Source: Thinopyrum elongatum
Lineage: Eukaryota; Streptophyta; Magnoliopsida; Poales; Poaceae
Direction of reading: 5' to 3'
NCBI GenBank assembly: GCA_011799875.1
Contig: CM022297.1
Coordinates: forward strand, 449,425,292-449,489,291
Length of the DNA stretch: 64,000 nt
Each line of letters begins with the position of its first letter. The stretch's first letter is position 1. Positions 24,086 to 35,800 of the stretch are shown here, piece after piece. Under the pieces are notes generated by a model. It had not been told where the DNA came from and ran no database searches. It worked only from the letters and a program-made list of their open reading frames with translations. Made by a program: the position numbers and the translations under genes.

Positions 24086-24622
24086 ATGTCTTCTCCCCCC
24101 TCCAACAATGGAGAAGAAGATGTAGGGCTGGTTCAGGAGGACATAAGGGGAGAAGAAGCTGAGGAGGTTGCCATGGAGGAAGATGAGGGAGATTCCCTTG
24201 GGGTTTACTCTCCGGCTTCCGAAAGAGGCACACTGGCTGGTATCTCTACTCGTCCTAATCCTCACCAAGCCATGAGGACGTCCAACAATCAAGAAAGCCT
24301 CGAAGTGGACGAAGGACTCCCACCAAGGAGGCCTTTACACAGGTTACATCGTAACAATTTTCACAATTTGATTCACAACTATGGGTTGGAAAATACTCCT
24401 TGGATGCACATACTGTCCAATTGGGACATATCTCGTCCAAGAGAAAGTGATGCAGGAACAAACACCTGGGGCCCGGAAAATAAACATATTATGGCTGAAG
24501 TGGAGAAAAACACTGAGTTGCTCCCTGAAGCCCTTCGTGAGATTCAGGGCTTGAAGGAGGTACTCATGAATATATTGGGATTTATATCGCCACCACCTTC
24601 TTCATCACCAAAAGAAAACTGA
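24086..24622 (+). CDS. Downstream ORF (env position) of element C
   Basis: An intact 178-codon frame from ATG 24086 to TGA 24620-24622, between the integrase and the 3' non-coding region. The N-terminal half is strongly acidic (EE/ED-rich, residues 8-40). The C-terminal part has a short heptad-like segment (residues about 130-165) and ends with a Pro/Ser tail, SPPPSSSPKEN. There is no clear signal peptide or membrane anchor in the frame starting at this ATG; an in-frame extension to 24011 would add hydrophobic residues but lies next to the TATA box. It is the counterpart of the broken ORF 14157-14681. Athila-lineage elements are known to carry an extra gene here, but the function of this one is unknown. 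It is the only downstream ORF without a lesion in this window. Confidence 0.6.
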   Translation: MSSPPSNNGEEDVGLVQEDIRGEEAEEVAMEEDEGDSLGVYSPASERGTLAGISTRPNPHQAMRTSNNQESLEVDEGLPPRRPLHRLHRNNFHNLIHNYGLENTPWMHILSNWDISRPRESDAGTNTWGPENKHIMAEVEKNTELLPEALREIQGLKEVLMNILGFISPPPSSSPKEN

Positions 24623-26163
24623 GTATCGGGTATGGGCACTCCCCTTGGCTTCCGCCAAGCTTGGGGGAGGTGCCCCGGTATCGTATCACCTCCACTATCT
24701 TTTGCCTTTACTTATTTTAGTTTGATCTTTTGCTTTAGATGAATAAAAGTTTAGTTCGATCCTTTCTTTTCGAGAGCTTTCTTAGTGATCTATCCTTGTA
24801 ATTGTGTGCGAGATATATAATAAAGTTTAGTTTGAGTTTCTGCTTTCTTTACTTTCATGTTGCAATAAAAAGAAAGGAAATAAATTAAAAAGATCATATG
24901 CTAATCTTATGGTAAGTAATGACACCACATAAGGAAAAGTATAAGTAGGAAATTTTATTAGAGATTGACAAACATAGCATTGGTCAATGATGCAATTCAT
25001 GAAAGAATTAATAAGGGAAGAGAAGATTCACATATAAATACACTATCCTAGAAATCTTTTGTGATTGTGAGCCCCCATCAAAATATTATATGCCAAAATT
25101 GTTGACGTTGGACAAGGAAGACAACGTAATGATTTATGTTTGTTCATATTCACATAGAAGTTATATTATCATAGATCCTTTAACATGTGGTGCTTGCCCC
25201 CTATCTTGGCTAGCCAAAAATTCCGCACTAAGTAGATATACTACTTGTGCATCCAAAAACCCTTAAACCCAAATCTTATTTTCAAGAGTCCACCATACCT
25301 ACCTAGGGATCAAGCAAGATCCCTCAAGTAAGTTGTCATCGGTGCAATAAGGCAATAAAAATTGCTTCTAAAAGTGTGAGATCATTTAGTGTAAGAGAAA
25401 ATTGAGCGTTGTACGAACTTGTGATGGTGAAGAATAAAAGCGACAGACTGCATAATAAAGGTTGCCATCACAAGGGGCAATACAACGTGATGTTCTTTTG
25501 CACTAAGGGGTTGAGCATACAAACAAATAAGCACATGGCAACCTCTGCTTCCCTCTGCGAAGGGCCTATCTTTTACTTTTATGTATTTACTTTTATGCAA
25601 GAGTCAAAGTTTTTCTCTTTATTCCTTTTTATTTTTCTCCTTTGGCAAGCATCATGTGGTGAGGAAAGATCTAGGCACATATGTCCAGTTGAATATGGGT
25701 GCCATGAGTTATTATTGTTGACATCACCCTCGAGGTGAATACGTTGGGAGGCGAAACTATAAGCCCCTATCTTTCTATGTGTCCGGTTGAAACGTTTTGG
25801 TCATGTGTATGCGGTGAGTGTTAGCAATCATAGAAGACTATATGATGGTTGAGTATGTGGACTTGCCTAAAGGCTCCGATACATGACCCTTCCTGAAAAG
25901 ATGATGAATTGTAGTTGCAAAGTTGACTGAGAACATAGTTTAATGGTTTCTAATAGAGTTTATGCTTTATACTTCAATAGTGTGATGAATTGTTACTTAT
26001 TCATGAGAAGTCTATGATAAAAGTCTTATGTTCAAGTTTGTTGCTATTATAATAATCTACATGATGCTTCTATGTCCGTATTTTGTTTTTATCGACACCA
26101 CTCTCTCTAAGCATGTGGACATGTTTTTCGATTTCGGTTTTCGCTTGAGGACAAGCGAGGTCT
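24623..26163 (+). repeat. 3' non-coding region of element C
   Basis: No supportable gene. It starts with the conserved palindromic stretch around CCAAGCTTGGGGGAGG (24645-24675), then AT-rich sequence up to the polypurine tract. Its content matches the 3' region of element A on the other strand. Confidence 0.65.
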
Positions 26164-26177
26164 AAGCTTGGGGGCGT
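26164..26177 (+). other. Polypurine tract of element C
   Basis: AAGCTTGGGGGCGT directly before the 3' LTR at 26178. Confidence 0.85.
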
Positions 26178-27696
26178 TGATACGTTCATTTTGCATCATG
26201 TTTTCCTACTGTTATTTATGATGTTTTAATGCATAATAATGTTTTTTGGAGTAATTCTAATGCTTTTTCTCTCATAATATGCAAGGTACACACAAAGAGG
26301 GAGAATTCTGGCAGCTGGAAATCTGGACCTGGAAAAGCTACGTCAGGCCACCTATTCTGCACAACTCCAAACAAGCTGAAACTTTACAGAGATTTTTTAT
26401 GGAATATATGAGGAATATTGGAGCCAATAAGTACCAGAGGGGGCCCACCAGGTGGGCACAACCCACCTGGCGCGCCAGGGAGCCCAGGCGCGCCCTGGTG
26501 GGTTGTGCTCCCCTTGGCCCACCTCCGGTGCCCATCTTCTGGTATGTAAGTCATTTTGACCTAGAAAAAATAAGGAGAGGACTTTCGGGACGGAGCGCCG
26601 CCGTCTCGAGGCGGAACTTGGGTAGGAGCACTTTTGCCCTCCGGCGGAGCGATTCCGTCGGGGGAACTTCCCTCCCGGAGGGGGAAATCATCGTCATCAT
26701 CATCACCAACAACTCTCCCATCTTGGGGAGGGCAATCTCCATCAACATCTTCAACAGCACCATCTCATCTCAAACCCTAGTTCATCTCTTGTGTTCAATC
26801 TTTGTATCGGAACTATAGATTGGTGCTTGTGGGTGACTAGTAGTGTTGATTACATCTTGTAGTTGATTACTATATGGTTTATTTGGTGGAAGATTATATG
26901 TTCAGATCCAATATGCTATTTAATACCCCTCTGATCTTGAGCATGATTATCATTTGTGTGTAGTTACTTTTGTTCTTGAGGTCACGGGAGAAATCATGTT
27001 GCAAGTAATCATGTGAACTTGATATGTGTTCGATATTTTGATAGTATGTATGTTGTGATTCCCTTAGTGGTGTCATGTGAACGTCGACTACATGATATTT
27101 CACCATATTTGGGCCTAAGGGAATGCATTGTGGAGTAGTTATTAGATGATGGGTTGCGAGAGTGACAGAAGCTTAAACCCTAGTTTATGCGCTATTCCGT
27201 AAGGGACCGATTGGATCCAAAAGTTTAATGCTATGGTTAGAATTTATTCTTAATACTTTTCTCGTAGTTGCGGATGCTAGCGAGAGGGTTAATCATAAGT
27301 AGGAGGTTTGTTCAAGTAAGAACAGCACCTAAGCACCGGTCCACCCACATATCAAATTATCAAAGTAGCGAACACGAATCGAGTCAACATGATGAAAGTG
27401 ACTAGATGAAATTCCCGTGTACCCTCAAGAACGCTTTGCTTATTATAAGAGACTGTTTTGGCCTGTCCTTTGCCTCAAAAGGATTGGGCTATCTTGCTTC
27501 ACTTTTGTTACTACTATCATTACTTGCTCGTTACAAATTGTCTTGCTATCAAACTACTATGTTACTTACAATTTCAGCACTTGCATACATTACCTTGCTG
27601 AAAACCACTTGTCATTTCCTTCTGCTCCTCATTGGGTTCGACACTCTTACTTATCGAAAAGAGCTACAATTGATCCCATATACTTGTGGGTCTTCA
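26178..27696 (+). mobile_element. 3' LTR of element C
   Basis: 1519 bp from TGATACGTTC to GGGTCTTCA. Differences from the 5' LTR include a change of the TATATAA box to TATGTAA near 26543 and several C-to-T changes. Confidence 0.93.
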
Positions 27697-28805
27697 TGGT
27701 GGTTCAGGAAGTGTCCAATCATTATCATTCTTCATTATATTCATTAATAATTCTTCTGCTTGATTAATAGTTCTTTCCCTGAAAACACACCCAGCACAAC
27801 TGTCTAGGTAGTCCCTAGAAGCATCATTAATACTATTATATAAGATATCGAGGATTTCATTTTTCTTCAAAGGATGATCTGGCAAAGCATAAAGTAACTG
27901 GAGAAGCCTCCCCCAAGCTTGTGGGAGACTCTCTCCTTCAACCTGCACAAAGTTAAATATCTCCTGCAAGGCAGCTTGTTTATTATGAGCATGGAAATAT
28001 TTTTCAGAGAAGTAGTAAATCATATCCTGGGGACTACGCACACAACCAGGAGTAAGAGTATTGTACCAAGCCTTAGCATCACCCTTTAGCGAGAAAGGAA
28101 ATAACTTCAAAATATAGTAATGACGAATCTTTTCCTCATGAGTGAAAAGGGTAGCAATATCATTCAGTTTAGTAAGATGTGCCACAACAGTTTCAGATTC
28201 AGTACCACAGAAAGGATCGGACTCTACCAAAGTAATCAACTTAGGATCAACAGAGAATTCATAATCCTTATCAGTAATAAAGATGGGAGAGGTAGCAAAC
28301 TTAGGATCACACTTCATCCTCTCCCTTAAAGATTTTTCTTTTATCACAGCAATAATAGCCATAGCCTCTTCTCTAGTATTGCAATTAAGAATAGCTAAAG
28401 CAGATTCTTTATCAAGACAATGCTCATCAGGTATTTCAGGTCTCTCAGCTTCTCTAATCCTAGCAAGTTGTTCATTAAGAAAATCACCAAGTGGCATAGT
28501 AGTATCAAGCAAATTACTAGCATCATCATGAATATCATTCAAAGCAGAAGTAATATCATTCATAGCATCATTCATATTCATAGCAGAAGCAGCATCATCA
28601 ATAACATGTGACATAGTAGGACCCATAGCAGGTGGTGGTGTTGCAAGCTTACTCAAAACAGATGGTGAATCAAGTGCAAAGCTAGATGGCAGTTCCTTAC
28701 CTGTCCTCGTAGTTGAGGAGAAGATTTTAGTTCTATCATCCTTAAGATTCTTCATAATGGCAAACAGATATAAATCCCAAGTGACTTCACAAATATTGCT
28801 ATGCT

Positions 28806-28823
28806 TCCTCGGCAACGGCGCCA
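28806..28823 (-). other. Primer-binding site of element B (tRNA-Asp type)
   Basis: On the minus strand TGGCGCCGTTGCCGAGGA differs from the tRNA-Asp complement at one position. It lies 11 bases inside the LTR boundary at 28835. Confidence 0.88.
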
Positions 28824-28834
28824 GAAAAAGGTCT

Positions 28835-29645
28835 TAATAACCCACAAGTATAGGGGATTGCAACAGTTTTTGAGGGTAGAGTATTCAACCCAAATTTATT
28901 GATTCGACACAAGGGGAGACAAAGAGTACTTGGAAGTATTAGCAGTTGAGTTGTCAATTCAACCACACCTAGAAGACAAATATCTGCAGTAAAGTGATAA
29001 GTAGCAAAGTAGTATGATAGTTTGGTGACAGGTAACGGTAGCAGCAATAGTAACGGTAACAGTAGCGATAGTAATTTGTAGTAACGGTGACATCAGTAAT
29101 AACGGTAGTAACTTGGCAAGTATCAATGTGTGAAAACTCATAGGCACTGGATCGGTGATGTTGGGTATGTGTTGGATGATATTGATCATGTATCAGTTAT
29201 AACCTAGGGCGACACAGAACTAGCTCCAGTTCGTCAATATAATGTAGGCATGTATTCCGTAAATAGTCATACGTGCTTATGAAAAAGAACTTACATGACA
29301 TCTTTTGTCCTACCCTCCCGTGGCAGTGGGGTCCATAAGGAAACTAAGGAAACAAAGCATTAACACATAGTGAATACATGAACTCCTCAAACTACGGTAA
29401 TCACCGGAAACAATCCTAGTTATTATCACCCTGGGGTATGCGGATCATAACACATAGCAGGTGCATACAACTTGCAAGATCGGATCTAAAACACAAATAT
29501 ATTGGTGAAAACATAAACGGTTCAGATCTGAAATCATGACACTCGGGCCCTAATGACAAGCATTAAGCATAGCAACATCAATCTCGGAACATAGTGGATA
29601 CTAGGAATCAAGCCCTAACAAAACTAACTCAATTGTTTTCTAGCC
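28835..29645 (-). mobile_element. 5' LTR fragment of element B
   Basis: The inner LTR end reads TTGTGGGTTATTA on the minus strand, where canonical members end in TTATCA. Sequence of the WHAM-like LTR type continues rightwards to about 29640 and then stops without a promoter block or the TGATACGTC start, so the outer part of the LTR is missing. The long 3' partner LTR is also not in the window. Confidence 0.7.
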
Positions 29646-31756
29646 GCCTCTAATTGTTTTCTATGCGAGATGGCGAGAAGTATCAGCCGTCTACGAATAT
29701 ATTAGAAACTGCCAAAAATTAGAACCGCTTGAGGAGATATGTCCCAGACGGACGAATTCTCTTTTTGGTCTGACCAGCTCAAGTTCCCGTCTTCTATATG
29801 AGGTTTTGTACTAGTGCCACCTTCCCCGAAGGTGTTCGATGAAATGGCCAGCAGGATTTATCTGTATCTGTGGTGCCATTTTTGGATGATTTGTGTATGT
29901 TTGGTGTATGTCGATCCTGCCGTTCTTCTAAACGTGCGCCGACTCTGGCTTTCTGCGTTTCACTGTGCATGGTCTGCGTTGTTCTCTGGAGTCGGCCAGG
30001 TGAGCTTCTCCTTCTAGGTGTGCACCGACCCCGCCGGCTTAATGGAGTCGGCTGGTTTGCTCTTTTCTGTTTTACCGTTACCAAAAAACATCAGAATTTA
30101 TTTTATTGTCTGACTATTTTTTTGTAGGTCGTCGTTTCGCTGATGGATGTTTGTTTCGGGGATCTGCTTGGGGATTTTCCCCTCGGTTACCTGCCGGTCC
30201 ATATGGTATGGATCTTTAGTCTGTTTTCACGTTACGTTTCTTAAGGTTGTTGCATTTTTACTCTGACTCTGCCACGTGCTTGTTGCATTTTGACTCTGCC
30301 TCTGGGTATGGAAATATGTCGGTTTTTCTTTTTTTACTTTCGGTGCCGTCTTCCTATCGGTTGGTTTCTGCAGTTTTTGGGATGCTTGGTTGGACTTTCG
30401 TCATTTGTTGCCGTCTACTTTCATCTGTAGACATGTTCATGTGTATTGACTCTTGCTGCTGGGGTATATCGGGTTTTCTTTTTTACTTTTGGTGGCGTCT
30501 TGCCATAGGTTAGTTTCTGCTGTTTTCGTCATTGGTGCACGAGTGGTGAGACAGACAAGGTTAGACCTGCCGACTCCCTGGATTCGACGGTCTGGAGTCG
30601 GTTTGTTCCACGAGGCGTGAGACGGATCGTTCGGTGTGAAGAGTATATATGCTTCGGTGATGACGTCTTCTCTGTGGTTCACCCTTCCGTGTCATCCGTT
30701 ATCGCCGGCTCCAACAACCTATACAAAGTATTCATGTACCAACAGCGACATTTTAATTTGCTTGCAAACACTACCTTTGACGGTTCATTGCCGTCTAAGA
30801 ATATGGCCATAAAAGGTTTCCTATAACTAATTTGAATTAAAAGAGATAATCTTTCTCTCGCTTGCTTGAGCGTCACGGTCTCGAGGTTTGTTGGCTTCCT
30901 CTGCGCTGGCTTGGATATTTTGGTTCGCAGATGTCGTTATGCTTCATCTTCGTCTTGTCCGATCTGAAAATAGGTGTTACAATGATATTAAGTAAGAGAA
31001 ATATCATAGCGATGCGCAAGGGTTTCATAAAGATGCGTGCGTGTTCATCGGTTAATGTACGGTTCGCATGGGAACACTAGGAAGAGTAGGCAAAGGAAGA
31101 GCGTACCAGCGAGGTTGCCGTTTGGCCGACGGTAGCACATTTGTCCGCATGTTTAAGAAATAGATCGACGACCTTCCAGTATGATTTGCTTGCGACAACC
31201 GGTGGAACGGATTTGCGTCTAAACGCGCAAGGCGCACCACCGTCTTGTGCTGATGGATGGTAGCGGATACGGCGCTTCGTGCTGTACCCGCTCTCCTCGG
31301 ACGGTCATCGACTTGTATCATCTTTCGCCGTTGTGTCGCCGGGTTTGCCGGCTACCGTCTATGGGGAGAGATGTTTTCATGGTGCTTGTTTGAGGCTTCT
31401 GATGGGTCGCTCTTGTCGCCGATGTGTAGATGGTGAGAGGTTTGGAGATTTATATATCGTTCTGCAGGGATAGTGAGAGGGTTGGAGTACTTGGGAAGCC
31501 TGTGTTTAAATACCTTTGACTTGTACGGAGTCGATGAGCGGTTCGAGGATACGTAATTACCCGTTCGTAATGGGTCTCCCCAGCCCAATGCGTGGGGTTG
31601 GCGGAGTAGGTTTAGCAGCATGTAGTTAATGACATGATTCCACGTCTCCGCCGTGTAGGCGTCTTGGGGAGTCGGGAAGGCTGATCGTTGATGCGTACGC
31701 GCATGCGTCAGCATCGATGGTACGTGCTCGTCAAAAATTGGCTTTGGGGGATCGTG
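29646..31756. other. Unassigned stretch, no gene or known element recognised
   Basis: About 2.1 kb between the broken LTR of B and the LTR of E. It has more balanced base composition than its surroundings. No frame longer than about 120 codons is convincing. One short stretch on the plus strand (about 30129-30207) is flanked by a TTTTTTTGTAG acceptor-like and a GTATGG donor-like motif, which hints at an exon but gives no family match. It may be a decayed unknown element or a low-copy remnant. Confidence 0.3.
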
Positions 31757-32353
31757 TGTCGTGGTACTAAGTCTGACAGTAAGAATAGGAGGTACGTATG
31801 AGAAGGCAAGGTCCTAACTACGGTGAGGTTGTACACACGAGTTTACGAGTTCAGGCCCCTCTCAGAGGAGGTAAAAGCCGTACGTCTCGGTGCCCTGAGG
31901 CGGTCGACTGGAATATGAGTGTGTGTGTTACAGGGGAAGCGAACCCTTGTGCCAGTGGAGGGGGGTGGCTTATATAGAGTGCGCCAGGACCCCAGCGGTC
32001 CCACGTTACACAGGGTTCAATGTTCATTAAGATAGGGCGTTACTGGTAACGCCAGTTATAAAGAGCTATAAATGACCTTTAACACTACAGAGTAAACGTC
32101 CGACCATTGCCATCCTGAGTGAGTCTAGGTCTTCTGTACTCCGAGTGGTTTCTTGTATGGTCGACTGATTTCATATTGGTCGAGTGGAATTGGGGTATCC
32201 GAGTGAGGTAGGTGGTCGAGTGGATTGCACCCCTAGATGAACTCAGTTGGTTTCTTCTGTTGCATTTTGAATGTCTTTGACTCTAGGGCAGTGTCCTTGG
32301 GTAGGGTGTCTAGGTCAGGCCTATGACCCTACCCTAGGTACATGTCGTCGTCA
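31757..32353 (-). mobile_element. 3' LTR of Gypsy element E
   Basis: 597 bp. Plus-strand ends are TGTCGTGGTACTAAG and TGTCGTCGTCA; on the minus strand it starts TGACGACGACATG. The internal side carries a polypurine tract (32354-32366), so it is the 3' LTR of a minus-strand element, in agreement with the strand of its pol gene. The matching 5' LTR lies outside the window or is lost. Confidence 0.75.
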
Positions 32354-32366
32354 TTAGCCCCCGAAT
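32354..32366 (-). other. Polypurine tract of element E
   Basis: On the minus strand ATTCGGGGGCTAA immediately precedes the LTR start TGACGACGAC. Confidence 0.7.
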
Positions 32367-32770
32367 GGATTCAGGTCCGAGTGAAGAAAGGGTTGAAGTT
32401 GACTCCGACTCGATTCCATACTTCGGAGGTATTTCATCTGAACTTGCGAATCATGTTGAAGCTTCAATCTTGTTTCAATCGCCTTGATCCATTCAGAGGC
32501 CCTCGTCGAGTGAACTATATTGACAATCTTCGAGTGTTGATATAGAACGAAATCTTTGGCGCGATTGGTTGCTTTGCGGTCCGCGGATCTCACGGGATTC
32601 GAAATTTCGGGGAAGCGCGCGGGACGGAGCGCGCCGCAGTAAACGGAGTGGATAGACAGGGATGCCTCGATTTTCGTGCCACCTTTTTCGCCACGTATCG
32701 GGCGCGCGACTGTTGCGGGATTTGATAGGATTGCACGGGCCCACGAGTCAGTCACTCGGAAATAGGTCCA

Positions 32771-32775
32771 TATAA
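32771..32775 (+). promoter_or_regulatory. TATA box of the antisense gene in element E
   Basis: CCATATAAGG lies about 125 bases before the ATG at 32896, on the strand opposite to the element's gag-pol. The analogous gene in element F has TATAAAGG 113 bases before its ATG. Confidence 0.55.
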
Positions 32776-32895
32776 GGACGTCGAGGCCGATGCGTTTGCA
32801 CAGTGCGCCTCATTCTCTCTCTTCTTCCTCTGCTTCTCCATCACATCTCCCTCTACTCTCGACGCCGCCGCTCTGCCCGAACGCTGTCCGCCGCA

Positions 32896-35800
32896 ATGGG
32901 AAAGGACAAGACGGCGGTCCTGGAGCGCGTGAAGAAGGCGACGGCGACGACAAAGGGCAAGAAGATGAGTCGGGGATCGTCGTCGAGGTCTGGTCTGCCT
33001 CCTAGTTGGATCCAGGGAGACTGGATTCGATCTACAATCCAGAAGGAAGATCTGGAAGACTTGGCCGACGCGGGTTTGATTGCCCACGGATCTTGGAGGT
33101 TGCCGGGGAACGAGACCGAGCCTCAGCCGCAGGAGGGTGAGTGCGTCCTCCTCGCAACTCATGTCGACCGCGGTTTCACTCTGCCTCCGCATCCTTTTTC
33201 CGACGTTTCCTGAATTTTTTTGGTGCCCAACTTCATCATTTCTCTCCCAACACCATCACATATCTTGCTGCGTATGTCTCTCTGTGTGAAAACTTCTTGG
33301 GCTATCGACCGCATTGGGGTCTATTCAAGCACATCTTTACCTGCCGCTCTCAAACCGTGAAGAAGGCAAATCCGACTGATGAAAGGACGCACGTGATCCA
33401 AATGTGCGGGGGTTTAGGGATTCAGATGAGGGGTAGGAGTACTTTTCCTTCTATGACTCTTCCCGAGTCAGTTAGGGGATGGCAGTCGACCTGGTTCTAT
33501 TGCCAAGATGTTCCGACCCCTGGTCAGTCGACTGGCCTTCCTCCCTTCACAATGGAGCGAGTCCGCCAACCCTCTTCATTGACCGTGACTCCAGCAGAGA
33601 AAGTAGAGGTGTCCAGGCTAGTCGACCGGGTAGTCCAATTAGTCCGTGATGGCGTGACTGGCATGGATTTGTTGGAGGTGTTTCTCAGTCGACGCATCCA
33701 GCCTCTCCAAGCCCGCGATCATCCGATGTGGATGTACTCGGGCCCTAGCGACACCGCTCGGGTCCACCCAGAGGAGGTCACCGAGGAGACGGTGGCACAG
33801 TGGCTACGGAGCATTACTGGAAACAAAGACAACCCCAGGGGGTCCAGAAGAGTTGCACCATTCGACGCCGACAATGAGCCGGAAAAGGTCTGACCTTTTT
33901 TACCGAGTATCTTTTTATTCCGATTTGTGACTGTCCTTGAATTTGATGGACGCTTGTTTAACGCCCTGCCTTGCAGATTTATACTGAGATGTACTCGATG
34001 CCAAACGGGGAGCAAGTCCAGGAGGGAGCGGAGAGCGCAGATGAGAGTGGTGACTGGCAATCCCCCGACGACAATGAAGACGACAGTGACGACTCGGACG
34101 ACAGTGAGGAAGTCTACTCACCACCTCGCTTGGAACACCGATCCAAACAGTCTCAAGATCCTGCAAGCGGTCATGGCAAGGCAGCTCCTCCAAGCACACA
34201 AGTGCAAAAACGCACTCGGACTTCGACCCCGGAACCATCTGAAAAGGCCGCCAAGCAGCCCAAGATCGCCCCCTCAAAGCCTCGGAAGGCCTTGCCCAAG
34301 ATCAAGGTGGATGTTCCCGCCGCTTCTGCGTAAGTGTTTTGCTTTCCCTCTTTGCTTGGGAACTTCTATGTTCGTAGTCAACTCATTCGCTTGTCTAACC
34401 GAGTGAATTCTGAAACTTTTAGTGTTGCTACTTCTGGGACTTCCATGGACATTTACAAGGATCAAGAAGATGAGGAAACTGGAGACGCGGCCACTTCCAA
34501 AGCGGGTACAACTCCACAATCTTGCCCTCACTTTGTTCATTGAACTGTCGGTCGACCGAACTCTTACGGTCGAGTCTTTTGCAGCGCCGCAAAATGTCAT
34601 TGAACTTCCAGACGACAATGAAGATGTGCCCCAGAAGACCACGGGAAGAAAGGGAAGGACTTCGAGTAGGAGGGTGCCTGCCAGCAAGGTACCTCAGTCG
34701 ACATCAGCGCCAGAAGCAGTGATCCAGCAATCCGGAGATCCAATTCGAGCTTCTGTTTCTTTTGCCAACCCTGTGTCGACTGATCGTCCTTCGGCGTCGA
34801 CCGCCCAAGTCCTTGCTCCGTCTGTGCAACTCCATGCTTCAGATCCCCTGGCTGCCTCGACTATTCCACCAACTCCGCTCTTTGTTACCCATCATGTCCC
34901 AGAGGACCCAATGAGTGCTGCTAAGGAAGCTATACGCCAAGCAGGCCTGATGATGGAACAAATGAAGGTGGTGCATGAAGCTAGCAAGGCTACCTACGAT
35001 GCCAGCTCTGCTCTTCAGACCAATGTCCAGGTGAGTTGATTTCCGACTGATTTTTTCAGCTTGATCTTTGCTCTGTTAGGATATGGTACTTGAAAACTGC
35101 TGCTTTATTATTCGTAAGATGCCCGTGGATGAGCGTTTTGAAACCCTTAATGTGCATCTATCATGAGTCTGCACCCTGCATCCGTTCACCCACTGGGTGC
35201 TTTAACTTTTGCTGAATAATTCTTCCGCTTGAGTCGACTAGGTCGGGTCGAGTGTATCCTTGCATCAGTGGGGGCACGCAGAGTGCACCCACTGGGTGTA
35301 GTCCCCGAGACCGCCGTCGAATGTTTGATTCGGCGGGGGTCTTTGTCAAATGTCTCTTTATAGTTCTTCCACTTGGTCCAGACAGGTCGTGCCGAGTGGG
35401 ATCCGGACCAGTGGGGGCACGCCAAGTGCACCCACTGGGTGTAGTCCCCGAGACCGCGGTCGACTGCGGGTAGTCGGCGGTGGTCTGAGAACAAATGTTG
35501 CCATTTTTTTATACTCCGACTGGACGGACCATGTCGAGTGGAAAGTCGAACCAGTGGGGGCACGCCAAGTGCACCCACTGGGTGTAGTCCCCGAGACTAC
35601 TGTCGAATGTTCGATTCGGCAGTGGTCTTAGAACTCTTTTTGCCATGATGACTTGAACTTGTATCTTATCGCTTGGAAGCAATCAATCTTTGTGCCTGTC
35701 GACTGACGTGTCTTATTCGTTGATTGCAGAAATCTTGTGAGTTCGGGGCCCAGTTTGCCGAATTGCATAAGAAACAAATCCAGCTCAATCTCGACCTGGA

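Larger units (their letters stand above)
21487..27701 (+). mobile_element. Gypsy element C with internal deletion, TSD CGGTG/TGGTG
   Basis: The element occupies 21492-27696 (6205 bp) on the plus strand. Flanking 5-mers are CGGTG (21487-21491) and TGGTG (27697-27701), one transition apart. The 5' LTR has lost its last bases and joins directly to integrase sequence near 22997. The rest runs through the downstream ORF, 3' non-coding region, polypurine tract and intact 3' LTR. It is inserted in element B, and removing it leaves B's gag frame intact. Confidence 0.92.
9557..28755 (-). pseudogene. gag: gag-protease gene of non-autonomous Gypsy element B, split by two insertions
   Basis: Coding segments are 27702-28755, 21316-21491 and 9557-11062, read leftwards. 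They are separated only by element C and element A with their target duplications, and the lengths of both insertions restore one frame across all three pieces. The first segment is Athila-type gag: a capsid region with the AKAWYNTL and GESLPQAWGRL signatures near 28040-27880. The last segment carries a lysine-rich region and then an aspartic protease with DLGAGVS as active site and an ILGRPFL motif (about 10035-9830). Premature stops lie at 21430-21432 (TAG) and 10703-10705 (TGA). The frame stops after the protease, so B carries no RT, RNase H or integrase. The start at 28755 is the first ATG followed by a gag-like sequence; an in-frame upstream extension overlaps the primer-binding site and is unlikely. 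Confidence 0.8.

Noticed and set aside
23679..24292. Minus-strand frames in element C
   Set aside because: They oppose the integrase end and downstream ORF, which match element A in detail on the plus strand.
29794..31714. Several 60-120-codon frames in the unassigned stretch
   Set aside because: None has a recognisable domain or a convincing start and splice pattern; length is what chance allows in this composition.
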